Notes under the pieces: model-generated
Seen by the model: only the letters and a program-made list of their open reading frames with translations
Database searches by the model: none
Told to the model about the DNA's origin: nothing
Assembly (NCBI GenBank): GCA_907163375.1
Contig: CAJQUW010007746.1
Span: 62,001 to 126,000, forward strand
DNA from: Prostheceraeus crozeri
Lineage: Eukaryota; Platyhelminthes; Polycladida; Euryleptidae
Reading direction: 5' to 3'
Length of the DNA stretch: 64,000 nt
Made by a program: the position numbers and the translations under genes
Shown: piece after piece, positions 1-10,318 of the stretch
How positions within the stretch are numbered: the first letter of the stretch is position 1
Layout of the letters: every line of letters starts with the position of its first letter

Positions 1-1134
1 CAGATTTTCGGCCATTTGGTTTCAAGTCTCATTATATTTCTTTTCCATTTATTCCGTATTTCGATCGACGTTGATGAGAAAGATGTAGTCTCCTGGTATG
101 ACATCACGATGCCCATATATTTGCAATTTACTACTGCACAACTTCAAAAGATAATTTCAATAAACAATTTAATTGCAGTATCACTGACGGAATGTCAACT
201 TGCCACTCGAAGTCAAAGACAGCTACATAACCTCGGAGAGATGAAGTGGAGATTGATTCACGTACATACAGTAGCGTGAATTTATGATGTCCTCAATAGG
301 AGCTATTGTTATGCGACAGCGTTCCTACTGTTTGGCAAGCAGTGACTCACGCTCTCCTCTATGCAGCTGCTAACGTCTAAGGGTTATTGTTCTCTTCAGT
401 ATGCTAACCTACTAATTCAACTTAGCCTTCTGAAATTTTAGTGTGTGGTGCTTTAGGATGCAGATTTCTTCCGCTTTAGGAGGGGCCAGATTACAGTGTA
501 ATTGTACAGTTTTTAATTTGATGTGAAATCAACATGTTTGAGAACAGCGGTACAAATTGATGCACCTGTTTAATCTCTAGGAGTAGGCATATTCAAAATG
601 TGAAAGCGGGCATTGATTCCTTTGCTTAGTTATTCGGATGAAGCTTTTTTGACATACGGTAAACTAGGGCGAATCAGACATTGTTGGTAAGAAATTTGTT
701 TATTTGCTCAATGATAGCCACTATGACATGATGACTTATGTCAGTGGTAGGCAGCCATTTTATGGTAGTGATGACTTACAGATCTAGTTGATTACATCAC
801 AATTGGTTGTGCTGTATCGGCCGCTAGATGAATCGAATACCTAAAAACTTGTATTGCGATGAGTCTGACACATTTCTTGTAATATTTTTTATTTAAGCCT
901 TTAACAGAAGCTCAATAATCAAATTTTGATCAATTTAGAAAAGCTCTTTCTTCAACCGAAATTTATATTTGTCATGACTTGAAAATGTCCAAAATAACTA
1001 CGCTACGTTTATTTTATGATATTAGCTACATAAAAACAATGATTTTTTATGGGTGTGCGCTGTACTCACCTGCTCGCACCGAAAAGTTTCGAAGTCATGC
1101 TGAAGCAATTATTAGTAGGCCTATAGGTGGAATA
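1..1134. other. Non-coding AT-rich flank, nothing recognised
   Basis: No reading frame here resembles a known family, and no RNA gene, repeat or splice-bounded exon stands out. The short open frames (under 90 codons) have no recognisable motif. The stretch ends at the TA target duplication of the mariner. Confidence 0.5.
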
Positions 1135-1136
1135 TA

Positions 1137-1330
1137 CGAGGGGCGTTCCAAAAGTATCCGGATTGAGTCCATAACTTTGAGAATAATGATCTGATCCCTC
1201 TGAAGTTTAGGTATGTTGAACCCATTATCATCATTAATAAGCACAAAAAATTTCATCCCGATATCTTTATTAGTTACAAAGCTGCAAATATTTTAGTATT
1301 GTCACTACTTAAAATTTAGTGACGACCAAA
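1137..1330 (+). repeat. Left terminal inverted repeat of the mariner
   Basis: 194 bp, mirrored at 2715-2908 with about two mismatches (one in the outer 30 bp, one near the inner end). It starts CGAGGGGCGTTCC and ends GTGACGACCAAA. I see no clear internal direct repeat of the IR/DR type. Confidence 0.92.
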
Positions 1331-1373
1331 AACAATATTTTGTCAAAAAAGAAAAAGGGATGCACGTTACAAA

Positions 1374-2465
1374 CTAACAGTCTTCTCGTGGCAGAGCAAC
1401 CTTCTCAATGTAGTCACCTTGCAACATGATGCACTTTTTCCAACGATCTTCAAGTTTGCGAATGGCAGACTTGAACCATTCAGGTGAGATGGACGCCAAC
1501 ACTGATCTAGTCTTCTGTTCCAGCTCCTCCCTTGTGTCGAAATGCATTCCACGAAGAATGCTTTTCATGTGAGGAAATAAGGCATAATCCGATGGTGCCA
1601 GGTCTGGGCTGTATGGCGGATGCGGTGCGATGACCCAACACAGATCATCTATCCTCTCCGTTTTCCGAGCGGTGTGGGGTCTGGCGTTGTCTTGATGGAG
1701 CAGGGTCACTTTCGATTTCTTCCCTGGACGGCGATGTCGAAGATGGTGATGAACTTCTTGCAATACTCCACAGTAGTAATCAGCATTGATTGTAGTGGAG
1801 TCGGGAAGAAAGTCCAAGTGGATGATGCCTTGTTCATCCCAGAAAGCAGTCAACATGATCTTCTTTGCCATTGGAGAAGACTTTGCTTTCACGGGGGGCG
1901 TGGAACCCTTCGTCAACCACTGCTTCGATGCTTCTTTGGTTTCGGGAGAGAAGTATGGCAACCAAGTTTCATCAGTTGTCATGAAGCGTGCCCAGCATCC
2001 ATCAGCTCCCTCGGTCTGAAGCGCCAGCACATTTTCTTGTGAGCATTCCACCCTTCGAGTTCTTTGGTCTGAATTCAGCAGTTTTGGCACCCAACGAGCA
2101 CACAGTTTACTCAATTGAAGATGGTCCTTCAAGATGCGGTGTACAGTTCCACGAGATAAACCGAGCTTGATGGTGATTTGAGAAACTGTAGACCGTCGGC
2201 CTTCCATTATCACTTTCTCGACATTCGCGATTGCATGTTGGCTAGTGGCATCCGCTGGGCGACCCGATCGACTTTCATCGCTGATGTTCTGGTGACCTTC
2301 ACGAAATTGTTTTGCCCATGCAAAAACCTGAGTTCGTGACAAAGCAGATGAGCCAAGTTGATTGATTAGCCTCGAATGAATTTCTGTTGGTATAGACCCC
2401 TCGAATGTCAAAAAGGCGATGATTGCGCGCTGGCTCTCCGGTTTCTGAATACTCGTATCTTCCAT
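1374..2465 (-). CDS. Mariner transposase (DDE/D family), 363 aa
   Basis: This is a cut-and-paste transposase acting in the nucleus on the flanking inverted repeats. The N-terminal half has the paired helix-turn-helix DNA-binding region: residues about 10-60 contain the VFAWAKQFREG stretch and residues about 90-125 the second helix set, followed by a WVPKLL version of the WVPHEL linker motif. The catalytic domain shows TTDETW (D165), HQDNARPH (D259) and YSPDLAPSDY (D293). The gap between the second and third Asp is 33 residues; Mos1 has 34. The length of 363 codons is slightly above the usual 340-350. The start is the first Met of an uninterrupted frame, about 250 bp inside the right inverted repeat. 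It is a single intronless gene, and the whole copy looks functional by eye. Confidence 0.95.
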   Translation of the reverse strand: MEDTSIQKPESQRAIIAFLTFEGSIPTEIHSRLINQLGSSALSRTQVFAWAKQFREGHQNISDESRSGRPADATSQHAIANVEKVIMEGRRSTVSQITIKLGLSRGTVHRILKDHLQLSKLCARWVPKLLNSDQRTRRVECSQENVLALQTEGADGCWARFMTTDETWLPYFSPETKEASKQWLTKGSTPPVKAKSSPMAKKIMLTAFWDEQGIIHLDFLPDSTTINADYYCGVLQEVHHHLRHRRPGKKSKVTLLHQDNARPHTARKTERIDDLCWVIAPHPPYSPDLAPSDYALFPHMKSILRGMHFDTREELEQKTRSVLASISPEWFKSAIRKLEDRWKKCIMLQGDYIEKVALPREDC

Positions 2466-2714
2466 CGCGTGACTGTATCGACGATTGATTGAAAAATCAT
2501 TAAGTCATTAACTTTAATGTGACAATTCGTGAATCATGAACATCGAACGCCGCTCAGTGAAATCCATGAGACGAGTGAAATTCAATAACAAACTTTGCAT
2601 CTGACTAAATCAGTCAACGTTCTAAAGCAATAGAAGACATCAAAGTCGTGAGAAGAATTCATAAGAAAGAAAAGAAGCAATAAATGATATGATCTTGCCA
2701 TTCTTAATAATCAA

Positions 2715-2908
2715 TTTGGTCGTCACTAAATTTCAAGTAGTGACAATACTAAAATATTTGCAGCTTTGTAACTAATAAAGATATCGGGATGAAATTTTTT
2801 GTGCTTATTAATGATGATAATGGGTTCAACATACCTAAACTTCAGAGGGATCAGATCATTATTCTCAAAGTTATGGACTCAGTCCGGATACTTTTGGAAC
2901 GCCCCTCG
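2715..2908 (-). repeat. Right terminal inverted repeat of the mariner
   Basis: This is the mirror copy of 1137-1330, equal in length, flanked outside by the TA duplication and inside by the roughly 250-bp leader of the transposase gene. Confidence 0.92.
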
Positions 2909-2910
2909 TA

Positions 2911-3359
2911 ATTTGTTTAAATAGAGATAGCCTACATATTCGCAAGGGGAGCAACAGCGGGGTATTCACAGCGAAATAATAAAATCTGAGAGATTTTGCT
3001 GCCAAAATTAATTTGTCATGAACTTGAATGCCGAGTAAATTTCCGTCATGGAAAGATGCTATTCATGTCTATTACTTTCTTGGAGTATTGAAATTGAAAT
3101 ATTGAAATATAATTGAAATATTGCATTAGGAAGTTACTTTTGATCATCCCTATATATGTGCATTTTTGTCAACATCGTGAAGCAGTATGAGGCAATCAGT
3201 ATTCAGTAGTCTATACTGCACTTTGAAATGCTTAATACCGATGTCAGATGAACATGTACGGTGGAATTAATTGATAATTATTCTCAACGTCTAGACAAAA
3301 ACTTGAATGAACAGCACTCGAAATTTGATTGGCACAAGTGATCAAATCAAAAGTGAAAC
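2911..3359. other. Non-coding, nothing recognised
   Basis: AT-rich sequence between the mariner and the interspersed repeat. It holds a small run of imperfect copies of 'attgaaat' near 3085-3120 and no gene-like frame. Confidence 0.4.
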
Positions 3360-4425
3360 GTTTTGTGGTTTATTCTATATAGCTTTATAATACAAATTTC
3401 GGTTGAAGGCCTTTTGTGAATTGATGCAGCCTATGATGTTCCAACCGATGAAATCAAATCTGCGTCCCAAATATTTTCATCTGCATCTGAATGTTTCGTG
3501 TTGCTTTCCTTCTTCTGTTGTGAATATAATTTTACTTTTCAGTGATTTGCCGAAAGCCGAGGAGCTATTGTATTAATTGCTCAATATACTCGAATGCAAT
3601 TAATACAAAGTGTCTGCAGCTTAAGGCTGGAACGTCATTCATCATTTTTCATTATTTTCATCACTAACAAAAACAGTCATTTACGTGATACATGAATAAT
3701 TTAGTGACAACATTCCAGAATTTGACTATTTCTTCATAAATTGTTATCTCAACACGGATTATCAAATACTGCTATTGATCATAGAAGGAAATACAAGGGG
3801 ATACTCTGATGTAAGAAGAAAATGAGATGTTAGGATGTCAATAAAATAATTATTAAATTTCACATAGGATGCTTTCATAATCAGATGAAAAAATTAGGAC
3901 TAGAATAGTCTATAATGTAGGTAAGGTCCATCATGTTTCCAACATACATTCATGAATGGAAGTCTAAAACTGATCAATGAATGTATGTACAACTGGTCAT
4001 CAATAAGAAAATGAAGTATCTCTAGATTCGATACAAAGATTTTCAGATGTTCAGGGGGCAAAAGTTTGTAAACACGTTCATACACAGTACATGAATGCAA
4101 TCACAAGTCCCTTAAATCCCTTAAATCGTATAGAGTGGTTTGTAGTCGTGTATTGAGTACCTTAATAATCAATTAATTTCTATGCCAAATCGAATCTAGC
4201 ATTTTAACCATAGAAATGGATCTTCATCTCATGTTTTCGTCTTCCAGATGTCTACGGATAACTATGTAATTTTTCACTACTTCATAGTTTTGACATAGCT
4301 ATTCAGTCCCTTCCATTCAATATTTCAATACTATTCTGTTGTCAATTGCGATATCAAATAAAACTGCTTAAAGAGCTGGCGAATAAGTACTGTAATATCA
4401 TAGCTGTCGCCACAAATCAACCATT
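3360..4425 (+). repeat. Unclassified interspersed repeat, copy 1
   Basis: Several stretches match 41985-42995 in inverted order and orientation: the region around 3361-3420, the 3477-3650 segment containing GCCGAAAGCCGAGGAGC, the 3935-4080 segment and the 4140-4425 segment. The match is co-linear over about 1 kb with many substitutions and indels, so both copies are old. There is no coding frame of note and no terminal repeats are visible at this distance. It may be a non-autonomous DNA element or a fragment of a longer one. The family is not recognised. Confidence 0.7.
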
Positions 4426-4599
4426 GATTCCATACTTCCCTTATATACTTATTTTGCTCCGAACATTCTGAACACTACTCTGAACATATACTTAAATTGA
4501 ATTTAAATCAAGTCTGTTAACAAATAGAGCGCTATCAGTATCAACAATGACAACGAAAATCTTTGCCTAGATTCTAGATGATGCTCATCAATGGTAGAA

Positions 4600-5010
4600 C
4601 GTCAATGCGGAGAGATTTCCTAAGTTGAGCAGCATAGCAAGAAAATATCTTGTAATACCACAGCAAGTTAAAAAGAGGTTCTGACTCGAAGTTTTCATGT
4701 TTATTGGTCAAAAGTAAAAGTAAAATTGACTTTGTCACAGCGTGACGGACCTTCAGTTTCCAGCGACTTCTTGCGGTCGATAGTCATATAGTCAAACTTC
4801 GAGTCAGAACCTCTTATTACCTTACTATTGGTATGCATCGCCTGACTCGCAAACTGGTCAACTATGTCAGAAAATATCTTGTAATACCACCATCTACTGA
4901 TCCAGTCGAAAGATTTCTTTCCACTGCTGGCATTTTCGCCAATGGATTGAGAACTGGGACTAAACCTGATCATTTACAAAGGACAATCTTCTACACCGAA
5001 ATCATTAACT
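4600..5010 (+). pseudogene. hAT-family transposase remnant (C-terminal dimerisation region)
   Basis: From about 4833 the plus strand reads LVNYVRKYLVIPPSTDPVERF followed by LSTAG and then a RTGTKPDH stretch. This is the pattern of the hAT C-terminal domain (KYL.IP.SS.PSER.FSTAG...R..LKP.H). The upstream part is decayed and includes a duplicated 22-bp segment (4639-4660 and 4868-4889), with a small inverted-repeat insert between the two copies. Only the last 60 or so codons of a normally 600-codon protein are readable. No terminal repeats of the parent element are visible. A domesticated host hAT gene is unlikely given the decay. Confidence 0.7.
4674..4814. mobile_element. Small foldback/MITE-like insert
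   Basis: A perfect 21-bp inverted repeat (outer bases AGAGGTTCTGACTCG) bounds 141 bp inside the hAT remnant. The interior has no coding frame of note. It could be a very short MITE or the product of a local inversion. No clear target duplication is seen. Confidence 0.5.
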
Positions 5011-5559
5011 ATTTGTCTTATGATTTTCTGTCGAGGGTTTTTTTTAGTTTTGTTTTGCTTGTCCACTTCATTTGTGCTGTTTTAATTCAATGCAAAAACA
5101 CGTAATTTATCAGAATTGATATAATACTTTACAATCAATAATTAGTTATAGAATAATGAATAGAGATGCATAGAGAAATCACCGGAAATAAGCACATGCG
5201 TTCATAGAAAGCGAACCTTTCCTCTCAGTAGAAGTCTACTCCTTCAATCGTAATTTTTAACAAAATTTAATATAGCATGACTGAAACAATTGAGGCCTTG
5301 GTAATGACAATTCATCGTTCGTCGCAGTTAGAATCGCAGACTAATTTCAAACTGTCACCGATACTAATTTGCTATGAACGAGGTTCGACAGTGCTAGGGT
5401 TCATCAAAATTGAACATTGTTTTGACTTAAAAAGAACGATTGAACTAGTGTTTTATGCCAATAATGAACGGAACGGGTGTGATAGCTCATTTGAGCGGTG
5501 AACGAACGGGTCTGAAAGACTAATGAACGGAGGATGGAACTAACGGGGGAAATATGACC
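5011..5559. other. Non-coding, nothing firmly recognised
   Basis: A 74-codon open frame (5277-5501) has no recognisable motif. Between 5460 and 5540 the word TGAACGGA/TGAACGAA recurs several times, a weak local repeat of unknown meaning. Confidence 0.35.
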
Positions 5560-6190
5560 GTTCAAATGCCCTGGTGATAAGGGTCGAACACTTTTGTCAA
5601 CGTGTAGTCAGTTACATCTAACATGCAAGATATAGCTTTCTCATGTTCACTAGACTGGTTCCAAAATGGGTGGTACAAGCCTATGAAAAGGGTTCTTGGC
5701 AGCACAACAGGAAGGAATTCTGTGCTGCAGGAAGGGACGTGATCGTGCGAAATCACAGTGAAGGGTAGAGGACCTCGAACACAGCAAAACAAAACACCGC
5801 CGTGTCGATCCCTGTCGCTCCTGATTGTCTGGTAATTCGGGATGGAGCTGCGTCAGGAATAGAATGATCTAGCCATGATTCAGAAAACAGGGCTATAGCA
5901 GGTGATGACTCTGACAGATTCGAACACACTTCGTCGATCTTCATTGAATAGGGATCGAATGATTGTCAAGAAGATTGATGGGAGACGATGCGAGAAATCA
6001 CTACTTTTCCGGGACTTTGATCCAGTTGCATTGATGCATTTGATGGGAATGCAGTTCCGAAGATGATTGTCTGGAATACGGGTCATTGTAATTCTTGTTG
6101 GGATACTGTGAACTTGACGTTGTGTAGATCCATGCGCGCAGGTGTTGATGAATAGATGCAGGAACAGACACCTTCTCACCTTTCGAGACA
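5560..6190 (-). pseudogene. LINE endonuclease-domain remnant
   Basis: On the minus strand, broken frames read LFSESWLDHSIPDAA and then VVLPRTLFIGLYHPFW. These match the apurinic-type endonuclease of CR1/L2/Jockey LINEs, where the usual motifs are (T/S)E(T/S)WL and LP..L....VYHPP. A second segment around 6030-6190 looks like the stretch just upstream (LPSIFLTIIRSLFNE). The reading frame shifts several times. It is a fragment of an old LINE and no reverse transcriptase is attached on this side. Confidence 0.55.
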
Positions 6191-6764
6191 CGCCAACAGA
6201 ATTTGTAGGAGATTTAATTCTTAAAAGATCTGCAATATACTGATACGTGACTGACCATTACGTTGTTGTTGCTGTGAATCGATCGATAGTCTGTCCACCG
6301 GCAACTGATCGTTTGCACAGCACGCAAGCGCAGTACGTCAGCCGTCCGCTCTTCTCGACGGCAGACAATCGAAATGATCAGTGATTTCATTCGACTAAGC
6401 GTGTTTATTGAGTCCCAATGCCGGTCATTATATTCCGAAAAGACTCGTGACTTCAACTGGAAACTTCATGGTGTTCCGATAACTAGATTTCTCTCGATGT
6501 TTGATAAGTTGATAAGTAATTTTTCTCTACAAGATGAAGCCATTCTTGAAGCTGTTGCAATTGTTGGCGTGAAACGCGTTGTAGCAGTGTAATTTGCTGT
6601 AGGTTGCCTGGATAATAGATCGGTGCCTGAAAGATCGACTGAAATGACCGATATCAAACGGGTAGTGTCCATTCTAGTCTCACTAACTTGAACAAAGAGA
6701 AAAGTCGGATATCTTTGGTTGTCATAACAATGGACAAGAGGCAGCGGTGTGACGTCACACATAC
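6191..6764. other. Unassigned sequence left of the gypsy element
   Basis: Open frames exist on both strands (for example 6374-6592 plus and 6466-6762 minus) but neither shows a family motif. It may be more of the LINE remnant. The right edge is the 5-bp target duplication ATCAC of the gypsy insertion (6765-6769). Confidence 0.35.
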
Positions 6765-6769
6765 ATCAC

Positions 6770-6992
6770 TGTTGCATCCCCAGAAGGCATGGTGGATTCA
6801 ACCAAACGTCAATATATTATCATAGGCAGTGACATCACAAGTAATGCACTATCTTTTAATTTCAAACATAGTTATTAGTATAGCAACATCTATGATATAA
6901 GAAGTGCTATGTCAAGAGGAACACTAGGTCATAGACTGTCAATCAGGCAAGATATCAACACACAACTTGTTAGATATCTCTACAACGTAACA
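6770..6992 (-). repeat. 3' LTR of the gypsy element
   Basis: 223 bp, matching 13282-13507. In element orientation it begins TGTTACGTTG and ends GGATGCAACA. A purine tract on the minus strand (complement of 6993-7010, core GGGAGGGGCG) lies just inside it, where a polypurine tract is expected. Confidence 0.93.
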
Positions 6993-7105
6993 CATCGCCC
7001 CTCCCAAAAATAGAAGATTAAACCCATTAATTGAAACCATAACGTTCCGTTTCCCTCCGATTCCTTTTAGGATACCTTGCACTTAGTCTGTATTGTCTCG
7101 TATAT

Positions 7106-8209
7106 TCATATACTCGTATTGTCAGTATCATTAATGGAATGTCCAATCATGCAGCGTTTTAAGTGATAGTAATTTCTCTCGATTATTTTTAAAGCTTTAC
7201 AATGTCTTAATACAAGACACCATTTATCGCGTTGTCCTATTATTTCATATGGGCCGTCATACCTTGCTGTATTTATTCCGCGGACTCGAGGAAGGATTTT
7301 TGCCATAACTTTATCTCCGATATGATAGCATCGTACATTATCCGTTTTTTGCTTCATCCGCATTTGAGAATCTCTGATCTTTTGATGAATGCTATTCAAA
7401 TGATTCTGCATGGAAATTATGTATTCGCATGAATTATAATTCCTGCTTTTTGCCTGAATTTTATCACATAAATGGGTCGTCATTTTTCTTCCAAATGCCA
7501 CTTCATAAGGTGTAAACTTCAGAAGGCTATGTTCAGTGCACCTTAGCGCCATTTCTACAGTTGCAAGTACCTCAGTCCAATTTTTCTTCTTTAAGGTGGA
7601 CGTAGAAAACAGCATATCTTTTACAGTCCGAAATAGTCGCTCAATCAAAGAGTTTCCCTGGGGATAGTATGGTGATGATTTTGTTCTTTTGATTCCAAAA
7701 ATTTCGCAAAATTCAAATATAATTTTATTTTGAAATGAAGTTCCCCTGTCTGAATGATTCGTATCAGGTGCTCCAAAAACTGTGATCCAATTCTTATAAA
7801 GAGCGTCAGCTACTTCAATAGCCGTACCTTCTTTCAGCGGTATCAAAGTCACGTATCTTCAAAAGTTGTCTATGATTCCCAAAATATACGTTTCACCACG
7901 CCGACCACTTGGTAATGGTCCAGTGAAATCTATGGAAACCTTTTGAAAAGGATAACTTGCTTGTAATGATTCTACGCTATGCTTTTTGATTGGGGCACTT
8001 TTTCTGACCAGGCAACTTCTACAGTTTCCGATTATGAGTTTAACATCCAATTCCATCTCAAACCAATAATACTTATCTCTAAGTAGCTTCAATGTCTTGT
8101 TCACACCAATATGAGCAAAGCTTTCGTGGGTTGATTTTATGAGGTTTTTTCTGATATTTTCTGGAATTATCAATCTGTAGTTATCATTTCCATCCAGAAG
8201 ATATAACAA
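7106..8209 (-). pseudogene. Gypsy integrase region
   Basis: The zinc-binding HHCC start is visible (HESFAHIGVNKTLKLLRDKYYW, with the C..C of NCRSCLVRK), then the core with VSIDFTGPLP, FGAPDTNHSDRGTSFQ and SSPYYPQGNSLIERLFRTVK. The C-terminal part carries a GDKVMAKILPRVRG motif. Fossil, part of the same element. Confidence 0.88.
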
Positions 8210-8353
8210 ACCACCACGGAATCGTAATTGTGACCGCTTCTTCCACAGGGTAGGCTAATCGCCTCCACTCCACAACTTTGCAGCTCCATTGGTTCTCTTT
8301 CATCAATCCGTTTACCTTTCAAAAGTTTAATTACTTCCTCCAAGTTTTTATCA

Positions 8354-9049
8354 CTACATTGATTTATATTCTCTTCTAGTAGAACGATAGTTTAACGATA
8401 GCGATGATTCATCGCTGTTTATATGTGCAATGTGTCTCACTTTAGGTTTGTCTTTTGGGTCCGCATGTTTAAGTTCACATTGTTGACATTGTGGTAAACG
8501 CGACATAACATCAGCGTTGACATGATCAGCCCCACGTCGATATTGTACCTCCATATCAAAAATTTCCAGCTCTTGTCTCCAACGACAGTATTGACTCGTA
8601 TTAGGATTTTTCCAATTCAACATCCACGTCAAAGATCTGTGGTCCGTCCTCACAATAAATGTTCGTCCGAGCAAATAGTTTTTAAAATGATATACGAAAT
8701 TGTGTACTGCTAATAATTCTTTCCTTGTAATACAATATTCTCTCTGCGTTTGAGTAAATTTTTTGGATGCATAGGCAATAACTTTTTCCTTTCCATTTTG
8801 AATTTGCGATAGAACAGCTCCCATGCACTCATGCGAAGCGTCAGTATCAAGAACAAATTTATCACTTTTCGTTGGATATGCCAAAACGGATGCTGTTGTC
8901 ATAGCAGTTTTCAATTGAATGAATGACTCGTTACACTTATCATTCCAATCGATTGAAGTTTTCCTTTTGCTTTTGCTGTTCCAAATTTGTTTACACAAAC
9001 TTTCCAGAGGTGCCACCAACTGAGCGTAATTATCAATGAACTGTCTATC
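8354..9049 (-). pseudogene. Gypsy RNase H region
   Basis: This continues the polyprotein on the far side of the nested insertion. Readable marks are KFVLDTDASHECMGAVLSQ, IAYASKKFTQTQREY, the ELLAVHNFVYHFKNYLLGR stretch and RTDHRSLTWML, the standard Ty3/gypsy RNase H pattern. The chromodomain-like tail is not seen. Confidence 0.88.
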
Positions 9050-10318
9050 AAATCAAGACACGACACGGTCAAAAAATTCGAAGGATCCAGGAAACGGAAG
9101 ACGCCAAAGTTAAACAATTTCCCTAGTGGAGAATCTTGTAAATAATTAGGTAATTGAAAGTCATGAACGAATGAATATAAATTAATACTGACAACATAGA
9201 GTAACCTACTCAACTGTGTACTCAGCAAGTCTACTCAACTGAAGACGGCAAGGGAAATAAATTAATACCTATAAACGATTTAGTTTTAATCAAATAAGAA
9301 CCGTAATAAGAGTTCGTCATGGACCTGACGAGAAGCTAACTAAAAATAACAAAAGGGGAAAATTAGAAACCTAAAAAACCCAAAATTAAGTTTGCTATGT
9401 ATGGAGTCATCAGGGAGGAACCATGTGACTGCATGAAGCAAGGTTTCGGCCCCTAACCTCCAACCTATACCACATGGCGGGTCCAGGCCAACCATATCGA
9501 ATGTACGATATGGAAGGTCTCTCCAAGCCTGAGGAAACATAGCAGAACCTAACCGAAAATAAAATTTATTAAAAAATTAGGACTAAAGGACGCACTTGAA
9601 ACTAGAAGAGGTTATCTTAGCCCAACATGCCAATGATGGATGGCATCTGGCGGGGCGAAAAACAACCAAACTTAAAAACGAGGAACCTATTCTTGGAGAA
9701 GGACTTAATGCAAGAATTAACCAGCAAATTATTCTTATAACCCCGTCCTTTAAAGATATCAAAAATGCCCTTAGCTCTTGATGTGAAGGCGGAAGCATCA
9801 GATGAAATCCTGGCGAACCTGATGAGTTGGGCAGCAAAGATGTTTAAGCCAGTGTTCAAAGGCATGTTACTCTCGGGGAAAGTATACAGCACCACTGGGA
9901 AGCTGAACTCATCAACCTTATGGTAGACCTCTGTGATGTATTGGCCACCATCTTCGATCCTGATTTTCACATCTAAATAATTAACACATTTGTTGTTGTC
10001 CCCGCTTCTGCTAGCCAAGAGATCTACCGGGTAGATTTCAGGAAGGATCTTATCAAAATGTTTGAAGTTAAACACACAAATGTCATCGACATACCTAGTG
10101 GTACGAGAGAGAAGTTTGGCTAAGCCAAATCTCTTACTCGCTAGGAGCCCCCTCACAAAATTAAACTCCCTGTAAGCCAAAAACAGGTCAGCTAAGAGCG
10201 AGCTGGAATTCCCACCCATAGGTATGCCTCGAATTTGCTTGAAGACAAGTCCCCCGAAAGTGACAAAAGTGTTATCCAGGATAAAACTTATTGCATTAAG
10301 GAATTAAGGAATTGGGTA
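9050..10318 (-). mobile_element. Penelope-like retroelement fragment nested in the gypsy element
   Basis: The gypsy polyprotein stops matching at about 10318 and resumes at about 9050. The roughly 1.27 kb between is foreign. Its minus strand encodes a different reverse transcriptase (QIRGIPMGGNSSSLLADLFL then RYVDDICVFN). The fragment is truncated upstream of the RT core. Target duplications were not resolved by eye. Confidence 0.75.
9617..10290 (-). CDS. Reverse transcriptase fragment of Penelope-like type
   Basis: An open frame containing the GIPMG.N...LLADLFL block, the catalytic RYVDD, then NYLDVKIRIEDGG, LYTFPESNMPLNTG and the AAQLIRFARISSDASAF segment. This exact order (GIPMG, Y(I/V)DD, YLD, N.P..P..G.Y..QLIRYAR) is known from a metazoan single-ORF RT group that I place near Penelope-like elements from memory; it is clearly distinct from the gypsy RT around it. 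Upstream fingers and any GIY-YIG endonuclease are absent here. The 570 bp below it (to 9050) is probably its 3' region. Assignment to the superfamily is moderate, to RT very high. Confidence 0.72.

Larger units (their letters stand above)
1135..2910 (-). mobile_element. Mariner transposon with long (194 bp) terminal inverted repeats
   Basis: A complete-looking mariner. The TA target duplication is at 1135-1136 and 2909-2910. The ends read CGAGGGGCGTTCC inward on both sides, a start typical of many mariners. The inverted repeats run 1137-1330 and 2715-2908, are equal in length and differ at about two positions by eye, so the insertion is young. The transposase lies on the minus strand at 1374-2465 without a stop, so the copy may be autonomous. 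Classic mariners such as Mos1 have terminal repeats near 28 bp, so the repeat length is the odd feature. Confidence 0.95.

Noticed and set aside
1620-2170. Plus-strand open frames over the mariner
   Set aside because: They are shadows of the minus-strand transposase and have no motif of their own.
4833-5105. A domesticated hAT gene
   Set aside because: Only the last 60 or so residues are readable and the upstream part is decayed and interrupted, so a dead fragment is more likely.
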